64,000 bases of DNA from Epiperipatus broadwayi (GCA_028023455.1 JAQFVV010012509.1:372001-436000); one strand, 5' to 3'; counted from the stretch's first letter, positions 47,611 through 61,083 are shown. Program-made: numbers and translations. Notes: generated by a model from the sequence alone, not told the origin.

Positions 47611-48424
47611 TGAGAGGGTATAATAGGTAAGTTCCTATTTTGATGATAAAAATGAATAATAGTGTGTGGTTTAACTTAAATTGTGGTGTGTTTGTACACA
47701 ATTAAATGAATTCAGGACAAAATTAAATCTTCATAAATGTATAAAACACATACTAGAACTTTAACACTAGAAATTTAATTCCTAGTGTATACCATTTCTA
47801 CAGAAATCTTTACTTCCTGAACACATAAAATTCATTATGCAATCTCCTAAACCTAAAAATGTTGTGAAATTTCGAGCTTTAGAACTCAGAATTATTTTGA
47901 GATCTTTTTAAAAAGTAAGGCTCATGTAGCAACACTGTTATATACTTTAGTTAAAAAAAAAAAAAAATAAAATTGAGGAAAAAACTAGAAGAATGTATTT
48001 TTAAACAGATAAAGATACTGTTAATGTCACCCAAATATTGTTCTATTATAACAATAACTATTGACAATCACTGAATAATAGAATCAGTTCAGTTATCTAT
48101 CACTCATTACTTACTGGTACAAGATCAATATTTAGTAAACATTATTTAAGAATGAATTAAACTACAGCCAGATTGGTAAAGAAATTCTGGCCATAATAAT
48201 TGCTGTTTGCATATTCCATTAATATCCTGAATGATCAGGATTTTAAAATTGTGATCAATCATGAATAATTTCTAGGGACTCTAAAGAGTAACAAAGATAC
48301 TCTCAAACATTTGTTAATGTGTGTACTATTAACATATAACTATCAGTTGACCAATAGAGTGAAAGACGAATAAAGCATCCAGATACATTATCTTGATCAA
48401 ATGAATTATGAAACATAAAGTTGG
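47611..48424. other. AT-rich non-coding
   Basis: Only small hairpins (near 47.77 kb) and a poly(A) run (47.95 kb). Confidence 0.45.
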
Positions 48425-49334
48425 GTACTTACGTATTATTAGATCTGCTGTGATGAAAGTCGATGGCACAAACAAATGTCTAAAAAAAACCAAATTAAAG
48501 GAAAAGAATTACTTTTTTTCTGTGAAGATTAAATAATATTCGATCAGGAGAAAGAAAGTTGTTACTCAAAATGTTGGTTTCACTGCTAATTTTATGATTT
48601 AAAGTAAAAGTGATGTCATGAAAGAATTCTGGGATGACTTATTAATCATCTGGAAAAAGTAAGGTATACACGTGATTTATTGTTTAGCTTTAATTCATAC
48701 TGAGTAAATTTTTTGAACGACTATGTTATCCATATGTTATCCAATGAAATTATTAAAATTTGGGAACTGCCCATTACCAAGGATTATGCAGTCTACCATT
48801 TTCAAAAAATGCTCATAGACTGGAATAACTATCTGTGAGGTTATCCACCAAAAAATGCAAAATCCTACAAAAATGATGACTTGCAAGCTGCTCAAATACA
48901 AACATTTTCATATAAATTATAGCTAAGCTTTCATTTTCATTTCATATGACATAAAAAAAACTTCAGACCACCCCAATGACTGTAAGAAACTAATTTTGCT
49001 TTTCTTTTTTATTAATGTATATTGCTAAAAGTTTAGTTGCCACAACATCATTTTTCACAAAAAATATAAATACATGTTCATTTACTTCTAGTAAATAAAG
49101 TTATAGATCACTATTTTGTACGAAATAAGGTTAGTTCTCTAATTCGCTTCAAAACATAAATATATGTTTATTTATTTCAACTAAAAATAAAGTTACTTGT
49201 CATTTATCAAAATTGATGGATAAAATTTGTCAGAAGATCCCATTCAGATGTTATTTTACAAGATTTCAAGTTTAGAAAGTTATCACCAAACTAATATATA
49301 TGTAATATTTCACAGCAGGTCTAATACTTAAGTA
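48425..49334. mobile_element. Possible TIR element related to 44.5 kb
   Basis: Left end GTACTTACGTATTATTAGAT, then CTGCTGTGATGAAA and GGCACAAACAAATGT, matches the 44540 element's left end. The inverted counterpart, CACAGCAGGTCTAATACTTAA then GTAC, ends near 49334. TIRs of about 35 bp enclose about 910 bp. No coding frame, and no target duplication could be matched, so the two ends might belong to separate insertions. Confidence 0.45.
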
Positions 49335-49890
49335 CCTATGATATTAATTATATTATTTTTCTCAAATCAATAAGATTAATAAGTCAGACTAGGCATCCTA
49401 GATTAAACAAAGCAGAGATTATCAACTGCTAATGAAAATGAATTAAAAATATATGACCAAAAAAATTAACTATGGCAATAGCATGGTGAAACACACAAAT
49501 GTATCGTTCGGTGCGTAAAAGATATAAATTGAGGAATGATAATGTTTAATATTCTCTAAGAGTAAAAAGAAACAAATATTCAAATTGTTGCATAAAAAAC
49601 ATTCATGAATAATAATATCCAAGTGATCTGGAATTGACAACAATATTTAGAAAAATATTAAAACCTGCGAAAAATTTCATCCAGTACTTAGAGATATTGT
49701 ACAAATTATAAGATGTGCTACAAAACCATGGCAACATATACATATTGATCCATTGAACATTTAATGAAATTTTTTATCTTCTATTGCTTAACACCTTTTT
49801 TGGTTGAATGGAGTATCTTGAAGTCAAGATTATGGGTTTCAAATAAATGATTAACAATCTGATCAAAATATGTTTTACTTGAGATTACCA
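49335..49890. other. AT-rich non-coding
   Basis: No gene recognised. Confidence 0.45.
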
Positions 49891-50480
49891 GAGACACTAG
49901 ACTATAAATAGTCAAAATAAGAGTCATAGATCACATGACCCAATTCTCATAAGCTTGCAAGATATAAACAATGAGCATTGCCAATTGCTCAACAAGCTTT
50001 GTGATAAATGCTTAGCCAGAGAAAGCATTTAAAATATCTGTCAGGAACCCCTCCATAACCTCTGACCATGGTTCCATGCTTTGGCACTCCTCAGACAGGC
50101 GCTAGAATAGCTTCAGACACTAGATCTAAAAATACCAACTCAAAGCCAGCATTTATCTGAAAGTTATCTATTGAGAGAAAAATCTAAAAATTTCAGACAT
50201 CTACATACATATCTTCAAACACAGCTATCCAACTCAAATAGCTATATGGGACTGAGAGATCTTCAGCCATACCATATATTAGTAGTCTTAGCAATATAAC
50301 CTCACATAAGACTTAAAGCAGAGACTATAAATAGTTAAAATAAGTCATAGATCACATAACCCAATTCTCTTAAGCTTGCAAGATATAAACAGTGAGCATT
50401 GCCAATTGCTCAACAAGCTTTGCTCACAAAGCTTGTTGAGCAATTGGCAATACTCATTGTTTATACCAGAGACACTAGTT
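49891..50480. repeat. Direct repeats with TATA motif and perfect hairpin
   Basis: About 105-bp units at 49891-50002 and 50321-50422 share GACTATAAATAGT, CATAGATCACAT, CCCAATTCTC and AAGCTTGCAAGATATAAAC. The second unit runs directly into a hairpin: 50387-50422 against 50427-50463, 36-bp arms with one mismatch and a 4-bp loop. CCAGAGACACTAG occurs before the first unit and after the hairpin. The open frame across the second unit and hairpin is not protein-like. Confidence 0.65.
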
Positions 50481-51510
50481 TCCAGTAATGGTTCAGGATT
50501 CCAAACCTCAATATTTTTAAGAAATTACATGGAATTGGTCATAAAGCATATTAATACAAACCTTCCATTCTCATTCTAATGGGCTTGCCAAAAAAGATAG
50601 TACAATAATTCAAACTGTATACAAAATTAAAATGTCAAGAATTCAAAAAGTGATTTTTACTTTTCATTCAACACTCAATAGCAAACAGTATTAATCATCA
50701 GAAAAACTGAGGAAATGAAATATTAAGGTCAAATTTAGTATGTTTTCAACAAGAATGAGAATAAAAAATATAAAAGCTTTATTTAAAAATCTGTAGAAGG
50801 AAAACTGGATTAAATACAGTTTAAATAAAAAATGGATTCCTATAGTCATGTAATTCAAAGTAAATAATGTCTGTCCAAACTAAAATAGAAATATAGTTGC
50901 ACAGTGATATTAATCATATATGTAAATGGCACAGTGAAGATAGAAAATTTTATAGTATTAAAAAAGCCAATATTCAAGTGCTGTTGAATATATTGAATTG
51001 TAGGGTAGATTAAAGATATCAAATCTAAGGTAGAGCAGAATGTCAACCCACATGAAGAAGAGAAAGTAATTAATAAGCTCTATTTGGGAAAACTAAAAAA
51101 CAAGTGGAAAAGAGACCAGACATCACAGCGAAGTTAAACATGAATGTAAATACCACAATAAATCATTATATCCTACAAAGTGTTAACATCACAAAAATGA
51201 TTCTAAGGATGTAAGGAATTATACATATATATATATATAAAATTGTTAAAGTATTTGATTATCAAGTCTTAAGAATTAATCATATTTGGAAATAAATTAT
51301 TATACTGACAAATAAATATACCTTTAGTTATAGTTGAGAAACAAGTATAGGATGATATAACTAAAGTAGGTTTAATTAACAAGAATATATAAAAAAGGCA
51401 ATTAAATCTGTAAAAGATAAACTCATTAGACTAATCCAATGCATTTCTAAAGTAGAAATTTAATAGTGGAAATAAGCAGGAATCCTGATGGTAGTATAGT
51501 GTACTGATTG
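50481..51510. other. AT-rich non-coding
   Basis: Contains a short AT microsatellite near 51.23 kb. No gene. Confidence 0.45.
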
Positions 51511-51539
51511 TTCATCATCATCATCAATCATTATCAATC

Positions 51540-52035
51540 TACTGCAGAATGAAGATCTCTCCAAGTTCAATCCATTTTCTCTGATCTTTAGCTTCTCTTA
51601 TCTACATCATCCCTGCACACTTTCTTATTTCATTCATCCATCTCACATATGGTCTCTTTCTGGGTCTTTTACACTCTCTTGTAATCCAGTTTAAGATTTC
51701 AATAGTCCATCTATTATCATCTCTTCTAGCAATATGTCCAGCCCAACTCCACTTCAGTCTTTTAATTTTTTCAATGAGGTCAGTAACACCTGTTTGTTCT
51801 CTTACCCATATATTGCATTTTCAATCTCTTCTTGTTACTCCTAATATGAATCTCTTCATACTTCTTTGAGTGGTCTGAAGTCTCTGTATTTCTCTTCTAT
51901 TAAGTGTCCAAGTCTCAGATCCATAAGAACTGGTAAAACAATTTATTAAAAACTTCCTTTTCAAACACATATGCATATTTCCTTTTAGTATCAAGTTATT
52001 TCTACCAAAAGCACTCCAAGTTTAATTCTATGATT
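51540..52035 (-). pseudogene. RTE-like C-terminal region
   Basis: Homologous at DNA level to the 24402-24725 frame: on the minus strand it encodes, with interruptions, the REQTGVTDLIEKIKRLKW and WAGHIARRDDNRWTIEILN motifs. Role of this tail is not established; it is conserved across this LINE group. Confidence 0.8.
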
Positions 52036-52039
52036 AATT

Positions 52040-53337
52040 TCATCCATTTATGTTTCCATCTTTATTAATAATCTGACCAAGATATTTGTAGCTGTTAATG
52101 TCTTCTAACTCATCATAATAAATCTTTATTTTCATATTTTGAGAAAATCCATTGAACATTACTTTAGTCTTTTCAGCATTTATCTTTAAGCCTACTTTCC
52201 TACTTTCATCTGATAACTCATGCAACATTTCCTACAGCTCTACAGCATTATTTGCAAAAACAGCTACATCATCTGCAAAATCTAAATGACTTAAATAATC
52301 TCTATTTATTTTCATTCCTTTAGCTTCCCATTTTAATTCACAAAATACTTCTTGCAGCACTGCTGTAAAAAGTTTTGGAGATATGGAGTCACCCTGTCTT
52401 ACACCCTTCTCAATGTTGACTTATTTATTAATTTAATTTTTTTTTTTATTTTTATAAATATTCTTCAAAATATGACAATATCCTGGATCTATACCTTGGT
52501 AATCCAATGCTTTAATCACTGAAGAAATTTTTATAGAATCAAATGATTTTCCATAATCTACAAATCCAAAGCATAGTGGCAAATCATATTCATTTGTCCT
52601 TTCTATAAACTTCTCTCAATATCTGGATATGATTTACTGCACTAAAACCACTTTTAAATCCAGCTTATTCTTTTGGTTGGTGGAAACCCAATGTTCTCTG
52701 TAGACAAGTTGTAATTATCTTGGTAAAATTTTTGTATAAAACTGATAAAATGCTGATTGATAGATCTGTAATTTCTAATATCTTCTTTATTACCTTTTTT
52801 AAATATTAATATTAATACTGCATTCTTCCAATCATCTGATACATCTTTATCATTTAGACATTTGGTATATAACTTTGCTAAAAAAAATTCTATTTCTTCA
52901 TCTGCTTCTTTAAATATATCAATTATAATTCCACCATTACCTGGAGCTTTTCCTTTCTTTATAAATTTAATTGCATGGCTCACTTCATTTAAAATTCTCA
53001 GCAATTCAGAAGATATAATAGATATAGGAGGTACTTGTTCTTTATTACTATATAATTCTTGATAGAAGTCTTCTGCCCATTTCATGATGTCATCTCTCTT
53101 TTTAGTAATAATTCCATCTTTTTTTCTTATTGCAGATATAAATTTTCTACCAATACCAAAATGTTGTTTTACACTCTTTAGACTTTTATTCTCTTCTACA
53201 GCTTTCCTGGCTAGTTCACAGTTATACTTTCTTATATTATTTTCAACTCTTTTCCACACCATTTTATAAAATTCAAGGTATTCAATCCTTTGTAATGCAT
53301 CATTTTTGTATATTTTTATATTCCTTCTTTTCTTCAT
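52040..53337 (-). pseudogene. RTE-like reverse transcriptase domain
   Basis: The 53337-52654 segment has AIKFIKKGKAPGNGG, FFLAKLYTKCLNDKDVSDDW and FKKGNKEDIRNYRSI, the RT blocks before the palm. Further on, broken frames hold RQGDS (52385-52399) and the catalytic FADD box (52268-52279), then LSDESRKVGLKINAEKTKVM at 52228-52040. Several frameshifts separate these. RT copies the element RNA at the nicked target. Confidence 0.87.
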
Positions 53338-53362
53338 AAATTCTCTAGTCTCAGTAGAAATT

Positions 53363-54321
53363 TTATTGGTCGATTGCTGCTTCTTTTTTACCAGCTATCT
53401 TTGTTGCAATTTTTAAAAGTGTATCAGTTATTTTCTTATTAATTTCATTCAAATCTGAATCATGTTCAACATGAAACTGATTTGTAAATTCTAATTTAAA
53501 TCCATTAGAATATTTCTGAAGATTAGGAATATCAACTGTAAATATTGTTTTTCTTAATAATTTTTGTCTCTCTAATTTTGCATTAACACGTATCTTACAT
53601 CTTACTAATTGATGATCACTTCCTGTGTTAAATTTATTAAGAACATTACAATCTTGAAATATGTATTTTCTGTTAGTCAAAATATAATCCTATTCTGCTG
53701 AACCTTCATTTGGATGCTTCCATGTTCATTTCCTTTTAACATTTTTTTCAAAAAAAGAATTCATAATATAAAGTTTTTTTGTTCTGCAAACACCACAAAT
53801 CTATGTCCTCTCTCATTTCTATTACCACAACCAAAATTACCTATAGCACTTTCATCTTTCATTTGTTTACCAATTCTAGTATTAAAGTCACCCATAACAA
53901 TTTTAAAATGTTGTTTACTCTGATCAAAAGCCTTTTGTACATCCATATAAAAATCTTCTACTACTTCATCACTATGAGAACTTGTTGGGGCATAAACCTG
54001 AATTATCTGCATTTGGTATCTGCTATTAAGTGGTATAACTAATCTCACCATTCTGTCCAATACCCCATCAATCTCCACAATGTTGTTCTTCCACTTTTTA
54101 TTTATAATGAATCATACCCCACTTTTTAAAACAATTGTGTCTTCATCTTTTCTTCTAACTTCACAAATTCCCATAATATCCCATTTAATATAAGACAGTT
54201 CTTCTAATTTTTGCAATCTTCCTTCACTTGAAAGTAATCTGCAGTTGTAAGTACCTAAATAAAAAGTCATCATCAAATGGCAGCCTGGGTCCATAATCAA
54301 GGGATTCTTAGCACCTTCCAT
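53363..54321 (-). pseudogene. RTE-like endonuclease domain
   Basis: AP-endonuclease-like domain in three pieces. 54321-54112 carries GTYNCRLLSSEGRLQKLEEL and the catalytic glutamate in MGICEVRR (E54). 54078-53761 carries IQVYAPTSSHSDE and MGDFNTRIG (GDFN motif). 53680-53363 carries TGSDHQLVRCKI (SDH motif). The first two share a frame and are split by a stop near 54112; the third is frameshifted. This domain nicks the target DNA to prime reverse transcription. All three signature motifs remain although the frame is lost. Confidence 0.88.
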
Positions 54322-54590
54322 CTTCAGCCACCAACAGCTGACTTGGTTGGTGACTTTATAGCCTCCTGGGAATAAAGGCCATGATTTATTTTTTGCCTAT
54401 CATGATTGTATATATCTATTGGAAAAATATTTATCATTTACACATACATTCATTCTGCCTTATCAGGCAACTGAGAAGAAAGACAGTGTTTCTTGATCTT
54501 AAACTCGGAGGTAAACAGCCAATGAACTCACCATGCTGGCTAAGGTATGTTGGTGAGCAGCCCATCCATGTTCATATACTATATGAATAA

Positions 54591-57365
54591 TCATATAGTA
54601 ATAACATTAGTAATAACATAGTAATTATATTAGGAATTTGCCCTGCTCGGTTCTTTTAAGGGCTTCCAAGAGCAATCAAAGGGTCTCCTTTCAGCTAATA
54701 GCAAACTCCTTTCTGCAGCCACTAATTGTTATACACATATATTATTTGTCACACCTTTAAGTATTTATTAATAGTCATAATTAATATATACTAATCCCAT
54801 GAGCACTTTTTTAAGATAAGACAAAGCAGGGAGTTTTTTTTTAAAAAAAAACAACAAACAAACAATTTAAATTCCAATGAAAAAAAGGACTTAAAATTAA
54901 TAAATTTTGTTCAGTTGGATTAATATTCAATTAGGTATTGATGAGACACATATTTTCATCATGTCTCCTAAAATGTTGTTAAGCAACATTTTACTCTGCT
55001 AACTATCACAATTCTATCACTTCCAGTGTTTTAAGTAGTATAATCTTTGGTGATAAAGGACTTGACTATTACGTTTGTCACCTTCTTTAAAAAAAAAAAA
55101 AGAAATGAAATCCAAATAATTTTTTATTTTATTTTTTAAAATTATTTCTATATTATCCTTGTGGTTAAAGAATAAGTTTACTTTTTGCAAAAAAAAAAGA
55201 AGAGATTATTAGATCAAAAACAGAATAAAGGCTATATTTTATTGCTAATACTTTAACACTTAATTTTTTTTTATAACCATATAAATAATATATTTGCTAA
55301 GAATAATTTTAAAATAATTTTCATGATAAAACTATAATTAGCAAAGCCCAAAATTGGACTTTCTTTTTAAATAATCAAAGAAAGTTTTGCTTTTAAAAAT
55401 TTAAATTTAATATTTAAAAACTACATATATTTTGGTATGTTGTGCTGATAATTTTTCTTTGAATAAATATAATAATATACATAAACATTTTAATAAAAAC
55501 AAGACGATCGCTCTCATCTTTATAAAAGTCGCTAGATGTCCCTCTATCGGCAAAATAAAGATATAGCTTGAGTATTATAAATTTCAAGGCGTATTTGATA
55601 CAAGTTAAAGCCTGACTTAAAAGTATTTACATATACTTCCTGTGCGCTTAATAAATAATTATAACTTTACAATAATTCATAAAATTATTTTTCATATACA
55701 AATTGCTATTTGATATGATTCAAGACTGCTTATGTTTTTAACTAAGTAATAATATCTTTACTTACGTGATTGCAATCAAAAATTTTCACTAAGTCAAACA
55801 AAAACATAAATTTGAGGTAGTCAGGTACATCTCTAACTATATGAGTATTAGTTAAAATTTTTGCTACAATAATTTTTTAAAAAACACATTACTTTTTATT
55901 ATTTATTTTTTTATTTGCAATTTAAAGTACTGTATATACATAGAATTTCAATTCATAATGTTTTAATCATTTTTAAAAAAATAAAAATGTGCAGTTTATT
56001 ATAGGCGGGAAATAATTAATTCAAAATTAGAAAAACTTCGTTCTTTTAATGATTGTCTGAAAATTTGTAATAATGATAAAGACATTTTATTTGCAATTAT
56101 ATATTAGACTATTTCCATTATCGAGTAGAAATATTAAAAATTTTTTTTTAACTTTTTTGTATACATTACTAAGTACATTCAATAATTAGTAATAGCATGA
56201 GTTAATATGAAACATATTTCAACGAATATTATTATACTCCCTTATTCAGTTGTTACTACCTTGACCAGTAACAGCTAACATGCAAATTGAATCAGTGACC
56301 TTTAGATTCATGGAATGATAAATTTTAAGGTGATGATCCAATTAATCTATTCTGTCAAAGCCTAATTAGTTAAAAATCAGCTTAAACTCAATATGCAAAA
56401 ATATAAATGCCATTAGTTCAATTCCCAAGTAAGCCATCATTGGTTAGCCAGCAACGCCTAAAAAAAAATATTGCATGATATGTATTCTATGCTAATCTGT
56501 CTTTTATTACTAAAAGTTGGATGTATTTAGAAAGGTAAAAGACATTTAACAAATCAACTATGAGATGAATATTGTCCAACATATAATTACAAGTTTATTT
56601 TAAATTTAAAGTTTGTTTTAATATGAAAGCAATATTGATTTAAAATGTTTTTATCTGCAAAAGATTTTTTTTAATTAAAAAAGAAATGAGAAAAAAATAT
56701 AACATTCTCATATGTATTAAATTTATTTTCCCTTCCAACAATTTAATAAATCCATTATCTGAAAGTTAAAGTGAATTATTTCATAGTACTTCAAAAAAAA
56801 AAAAAAATGTATTGATTTATTATATACAGTAAAACAGTGAAATTAACTCTACAATTTTCAATATGCCAATATATAAATAAATAAAAGATAAACCTAGATT
56901 GTGGCATGAATGCAATGTAGAATAACATTTGCAGTTAAAAAATCAAAATCTTATTAGATCACATTAACAATGTATTGTAAATGGCCAAACTTATATAATT
57001 TGTGTTTTCCTGAAGGTTTGTGATGATGTTGTATTTTAAGCCAATATAAAAATACAAATACATAATTTGTATATATTTGTACAATTATATTACTTATTTA
57101 AGAAAAATTTTAACCATATTTATAAAATGATTTTTTAATTTCTTTTTCTCAAATCATACTTCACATGCAAAATAAAAATGTTGTCAAAACAAAAACTTAT
57201 ATTGCTAATTATTTTGCATATGGAAAATGATTTGACAGAAAAAAAATCAAGGAGGCATATTAGTAAATATAATAATGTTTTTAATTACTCAAATTATGAA
57301 AGATTGGCCATCCATATGAGAACATTAATGATGTGATGTGTAATATTAATAACATTTTGATTTTT
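54591..57365. other. AT-rich non-coding
   Basis: Long AT-rich stretch. A slightly GC-richer patch at 55.50-55.60 kb has no frame. No gene or structured repeat recognised. Confidence 0.5.
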
Positions 57366-57366
57366 A

Positions 57367-57367
<1 letters not shown>

Positions 57368-57463
<96 letters not shown>

Positions 57464-57523
57464 TTGTTGTTATTATTATTATTGTTGTTATTATTATTAT
57501 TATTACTATTATTGTGATGATGA
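57368..57523. repeat. (AAT)n followed by (TTG/TTA)n microsatellite
   Basis: About 95 bp of pure AAT repeat on the plus strand (57368-57462), then ATGTTGTTG and about 55 bp of mixed TTA/TTG repeat. The two halves are complementary in type and could fold into a long hairpin. They sit at the 3' end of the minus-strand LINE, whose tail on its own strand would begin as AAT/AAC repeats. Confidence 0.9.
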
Positions 57524-57739
57524 TGTTTTAAAGCAAACTTTATTTAGTATCAATTGGTTGCATCAAAATTGATTATAATAGGGTTACATATACTTATATG
57601 AAAAAGTTATTTTTAATTTTGATTTAGTTCTTGCCTTTGAAAGTTATCTTGTTTAACCAGGTAACAGAGATTCGTTGTTATTGGTCATCAAAGAGGTTGT
57701 GTTAGCCTATCTCAATTTTTAAATTTATTTCTTGGAGTA

Positions 57740-60700
57740 CTAATTCCAGTTCTTATCATAATGCTGAGTGTATTTTGAAGAGAGACCATGTTGCTGCGAA
57801 ATGTCCTGTGGTGCAAGAATACTGTCTCTATCTTTAATTTTTTTTGTTGCAGTAGATGTTGGGGTATCTTCTTGGATTGTTTTCAAATGTGAATGTACAA
57901 GAGGTGCACCAATATGCATAAGCTGAATGTGGCTGCACATATTATGGGTATTGCATTTCTTTTGTATGTGTCTATTATTTTACTAAGTGTGGTCCCGTTT
58001 TGTCTGCAGTTGTTCAGCATCATTTGTAGCAGTTTTTCTAGGGCTAGACAATCATATAGGAAATGGGTTTGTGTTTCTTCATCTCTGTCACATAGAATAC
58101 ACAATGGATCAACATTCGTGTAAAATCTCTTGTACCGAATAAAGGGTGTTGTTGGTAATGCATTCAAGTTAAGTTTGATAATAAAATCATAAAATTTTGG
58201 TTCCAAGCACCATATTTTGAACTTTCTTAACAGTTGGCCGTTATTTATTTCTAGTACTTTGGGCTAGTTATTGGCTTGTTGGTCTGGAAACAGTAGATTT
58301 TGTATTTGGCAATATGTGTATTCATTTGTTTTTTAGTGTTATATTGTTTCTTGTTGGTTCACAGCTTGCAAGTAGAGCAGAGATATACTAATATGTGGGG
58401 AGAGGCCGATCAGTGAGTGTGATTTCTATTATTCCCTGTATCTCTGGAAAATGTCTAAATATGGCTATGAGCAGATTTACTATTTTTTGGGTGTGAAACA
58501 CTGGTGTCGCATGTAGTCCAAGACCATTCCATTTTTAGGTCAGTTTAAATGTTTTATTGAGATGACTACTATTTTCTTTTCCATAGTAACTTGTTGCATA
58601 GTGAATTAATTGCTGAAGTAAATGATTTTGTGAAATTTATTATTGGCAGATAGTTGGTGATTTTTGTCACAATAAGCTGATTGTATAAAGATACTTTTGA
58701 GTAGAGTGAGAGATAGGATTTGGAGAGTGATTCAGTGATTCTTTCTGTTTTTGCTTTAAGTTTGTTTTGTATTTTCTTTCTCATTTGATTCTTGCCCAAA
58801 TGGAAAAGGAAAACCAGAAACATACTAGGCCCTTGATATATCTGTGTGTTTAATTTACCTGTAAATATTGCCCATGTAGTTGATTTGTTGGTGTTGATTG
58901 TTAGCCCAGACTTTGCTTATATTCTTTTATGATTTCCTGCAGTATAGGTAATTGCATCTTTGATTTTAGAAATACTGTGACATCATCCATGTAAGCTAGA
59001 AATGGTATGTATGTGTTGGTGTTTGGAATTCCTTGGATTTTTTTTTTTTTTAATTTGCTCTAGCAGGGGGTTTAAATATAATGTAAATAATAGTGTGCTG
59101 AGTGGAGATCCTTGTGGTATGATTGTCTGGGATAGAAAGATGATGAAGATTTACCATTAGTGTGATGTGAATTTCTCTGTTTAGTAGCAGATTGGTAATT
59201 GTATATAATATTGTGCCCGGTATTTCTGCTTTTTTTTTTTAGTTGAATTAAGTGTTTTGATTGGTATTGAATCAAAAGTGCTTTCAAAATCTAATTGTGC
59301 TGCCATTGGGGCATATTTTTTCCTTTTAATTACTGAGTTAATGAATGTTTTGTATATTAGTGCTGCTTGACCTGTTAATGAGCCTTTTTTTTTGCATATT
59401 AATGTTATGATATTAGTTTTATTATATATGGGTCAATTTTTTCTTTTAGAACTTTTTCTAGAATTTTTAATCCCAAATGCTCCATTGAGATTAGCTGCAG
59501 ATTGGAGACTGGTAATTGGTGCTTGTTTTTGAATGAAGGGGACCATTGAAACCAGATATAGCCCTTGTATATTGGATAGCTTTTGTGATACTTGATTTGA
59601 AAACTGGCACAGGTATGTGTTTGTGAATCAGATGAGATGTGACAATACAAATTTGGGATTCTGTGGTCCTTCATTCCTGGTTATGTAGAATGAGTGCAAA
59701 ATCTCTATTTCAAAAGGTGTCTCTGTTTCTGTTTTCCAAAAAAATTTCTGGGGTTTTTCCGGTTGTTTTGTCGGGCGGTGGGGGGGGGCATGACCTGGGG
59801 TGTGCTAAGGTGCAAAGCTTTCAAAGTTTCCAAAAAATTCTGGGGGGTTGAATTGGTTATGCTTTGTTAATTTTTCTTTGAAGTGCTGATATATTGGTTG
59901 TATCATTTTGTAATATTATGTCCAGCTGTGATTTTTCCATCCCATTCTAGTGCCATGGGAACTCTATTGTGGATGGATAGCCTAATGCCCATCGAATGTA
60001 TCCATGGGTCCATGTGTGTTGCTGTGTTAGACAAATTTTTTTTTTGCTAGATATTGCTTGAGTTTATTGCTATGTTTGATTATATAGTTGTGTTAGCTTG
60101 ATTATGTTTGTTTGGTTGTGAGTGACTAGTTTTGATATGATGATTCTTTTGTGTAGCTCATCTGCTAATGTGATTAGCTTAGAGGGAAGTTGATTTTTGA
60201 GTAATATGATTGATGTTAAATGTGAGAATGTGTGTATATGCTATACATTTTGACATTGGGTCAAGTTGCATTTAATTGACCTTATATACCATGATGTATG
60301 TTTTGGAGAAGAGGAACTCTGGAGTGTTGACTGGTAGTAGGATCCTTATTGTCTTTTGTGTGTTAGTGATGCTGTTGTGGTATGTGCTTAAATTTAATTT
60401 TATTATTTGTGCTGTGTGATCAGAAAACATGGAGGGGAGAGACTTACTTTGATTGAGTGATGTAGCATTGGAGAATAGAACATAAGATCTATGAGAGTGT
60501 TGTGGCAGTTGTTATAAAAAGATAGTGATTTTGGTGGGAGAAAACCCTCACCACTCATAAGCTGTATTGCAAGTTAATTTATCCATTTTGCAACAAACCT
60601 TTGATAGCTCATATTGAAATCTCCAGTAAGTATAGTGAGATAGGGATTAAATGCTAACAGTGAGTTAATGATTAAAATTATTTTGTTAATAACAATAGGA

Positions 60701-61049
60701 CCAGGGGGGAATGTATACAAATATGTTAACTGAAAAGTTTCTGTGATTAAACATAGTTAAAAGATCAGATTGGAGTCTATGAAAATTATTTTAAATGATG
60801 TGAAGGGGCATGCTTGACTGATAAATATATCTGTGCCACTCAATGGTGCTGAAGTGTCCCTCGAGCATGCACAAAAACCAAGTTTACTCATATATGTAGC
60901 TGGATGGATTTGGAATCAGTTATAAATATTTGTTTCTAGTAGACCCTAAATACTTGGTTGCATTGACTGTATCCATTTATTAATTTGTTTGTATTTGTTT
61001 TTGTTGAGTTTAAACCTCGGATGTTAAGTGCCGCTATTTTTATTTTCAT
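57740..61049 (-). pseudogene. Tx1-like LINE ORF2 (endonuclease and RT)
   Basis: About 1100 codons with frame breaks. It starts with ATG at 61049-61047, giving MKIKIAALNIRGLNSTKTN, the usual endonuclease opening. Endonuclease motifs: GLLETN soon after, GDFN (60613-60624) and SDH (60416-60424). RT motifs: QGSPLS (59097-59114) and the catalytic YMDD (58982-58993). After RT come KSYLSLYSKVSLYNQLIV and NKLLWKRK (58823-58569). The C-terminus (58206-57883) has a zinc-finger-like pattern, C36-X2-C39-X8-H48-X4-C53 (58048-58101). All catalytic motifs survive, but frameshifts prevent a full protein. Confidence 0.82.
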
Positions 61050-61083
61050 GTTATTTAATGTTGTAGAGGTGGTGTGTGCAATT

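Larger units (their letters stand above)
51511..54590 (-). mobile_element. RTE-like LINE, nearly full length
   Basis: About 3.1 kb on the minus strand, the usual length for RTE elements, with endonuclease, RT and C-terminal region in order and a 3' tail reading TTGATGATGATGATGAA on its own strand (51512-51527). The coding region is broken by several frameshifts and stops. The 5' end is uncertain: coding homology starts near 54321, and a probable leader continues to about 54590. It is the reference copy for 24181-24736 and 39869-41386. Confidence 0.88.
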
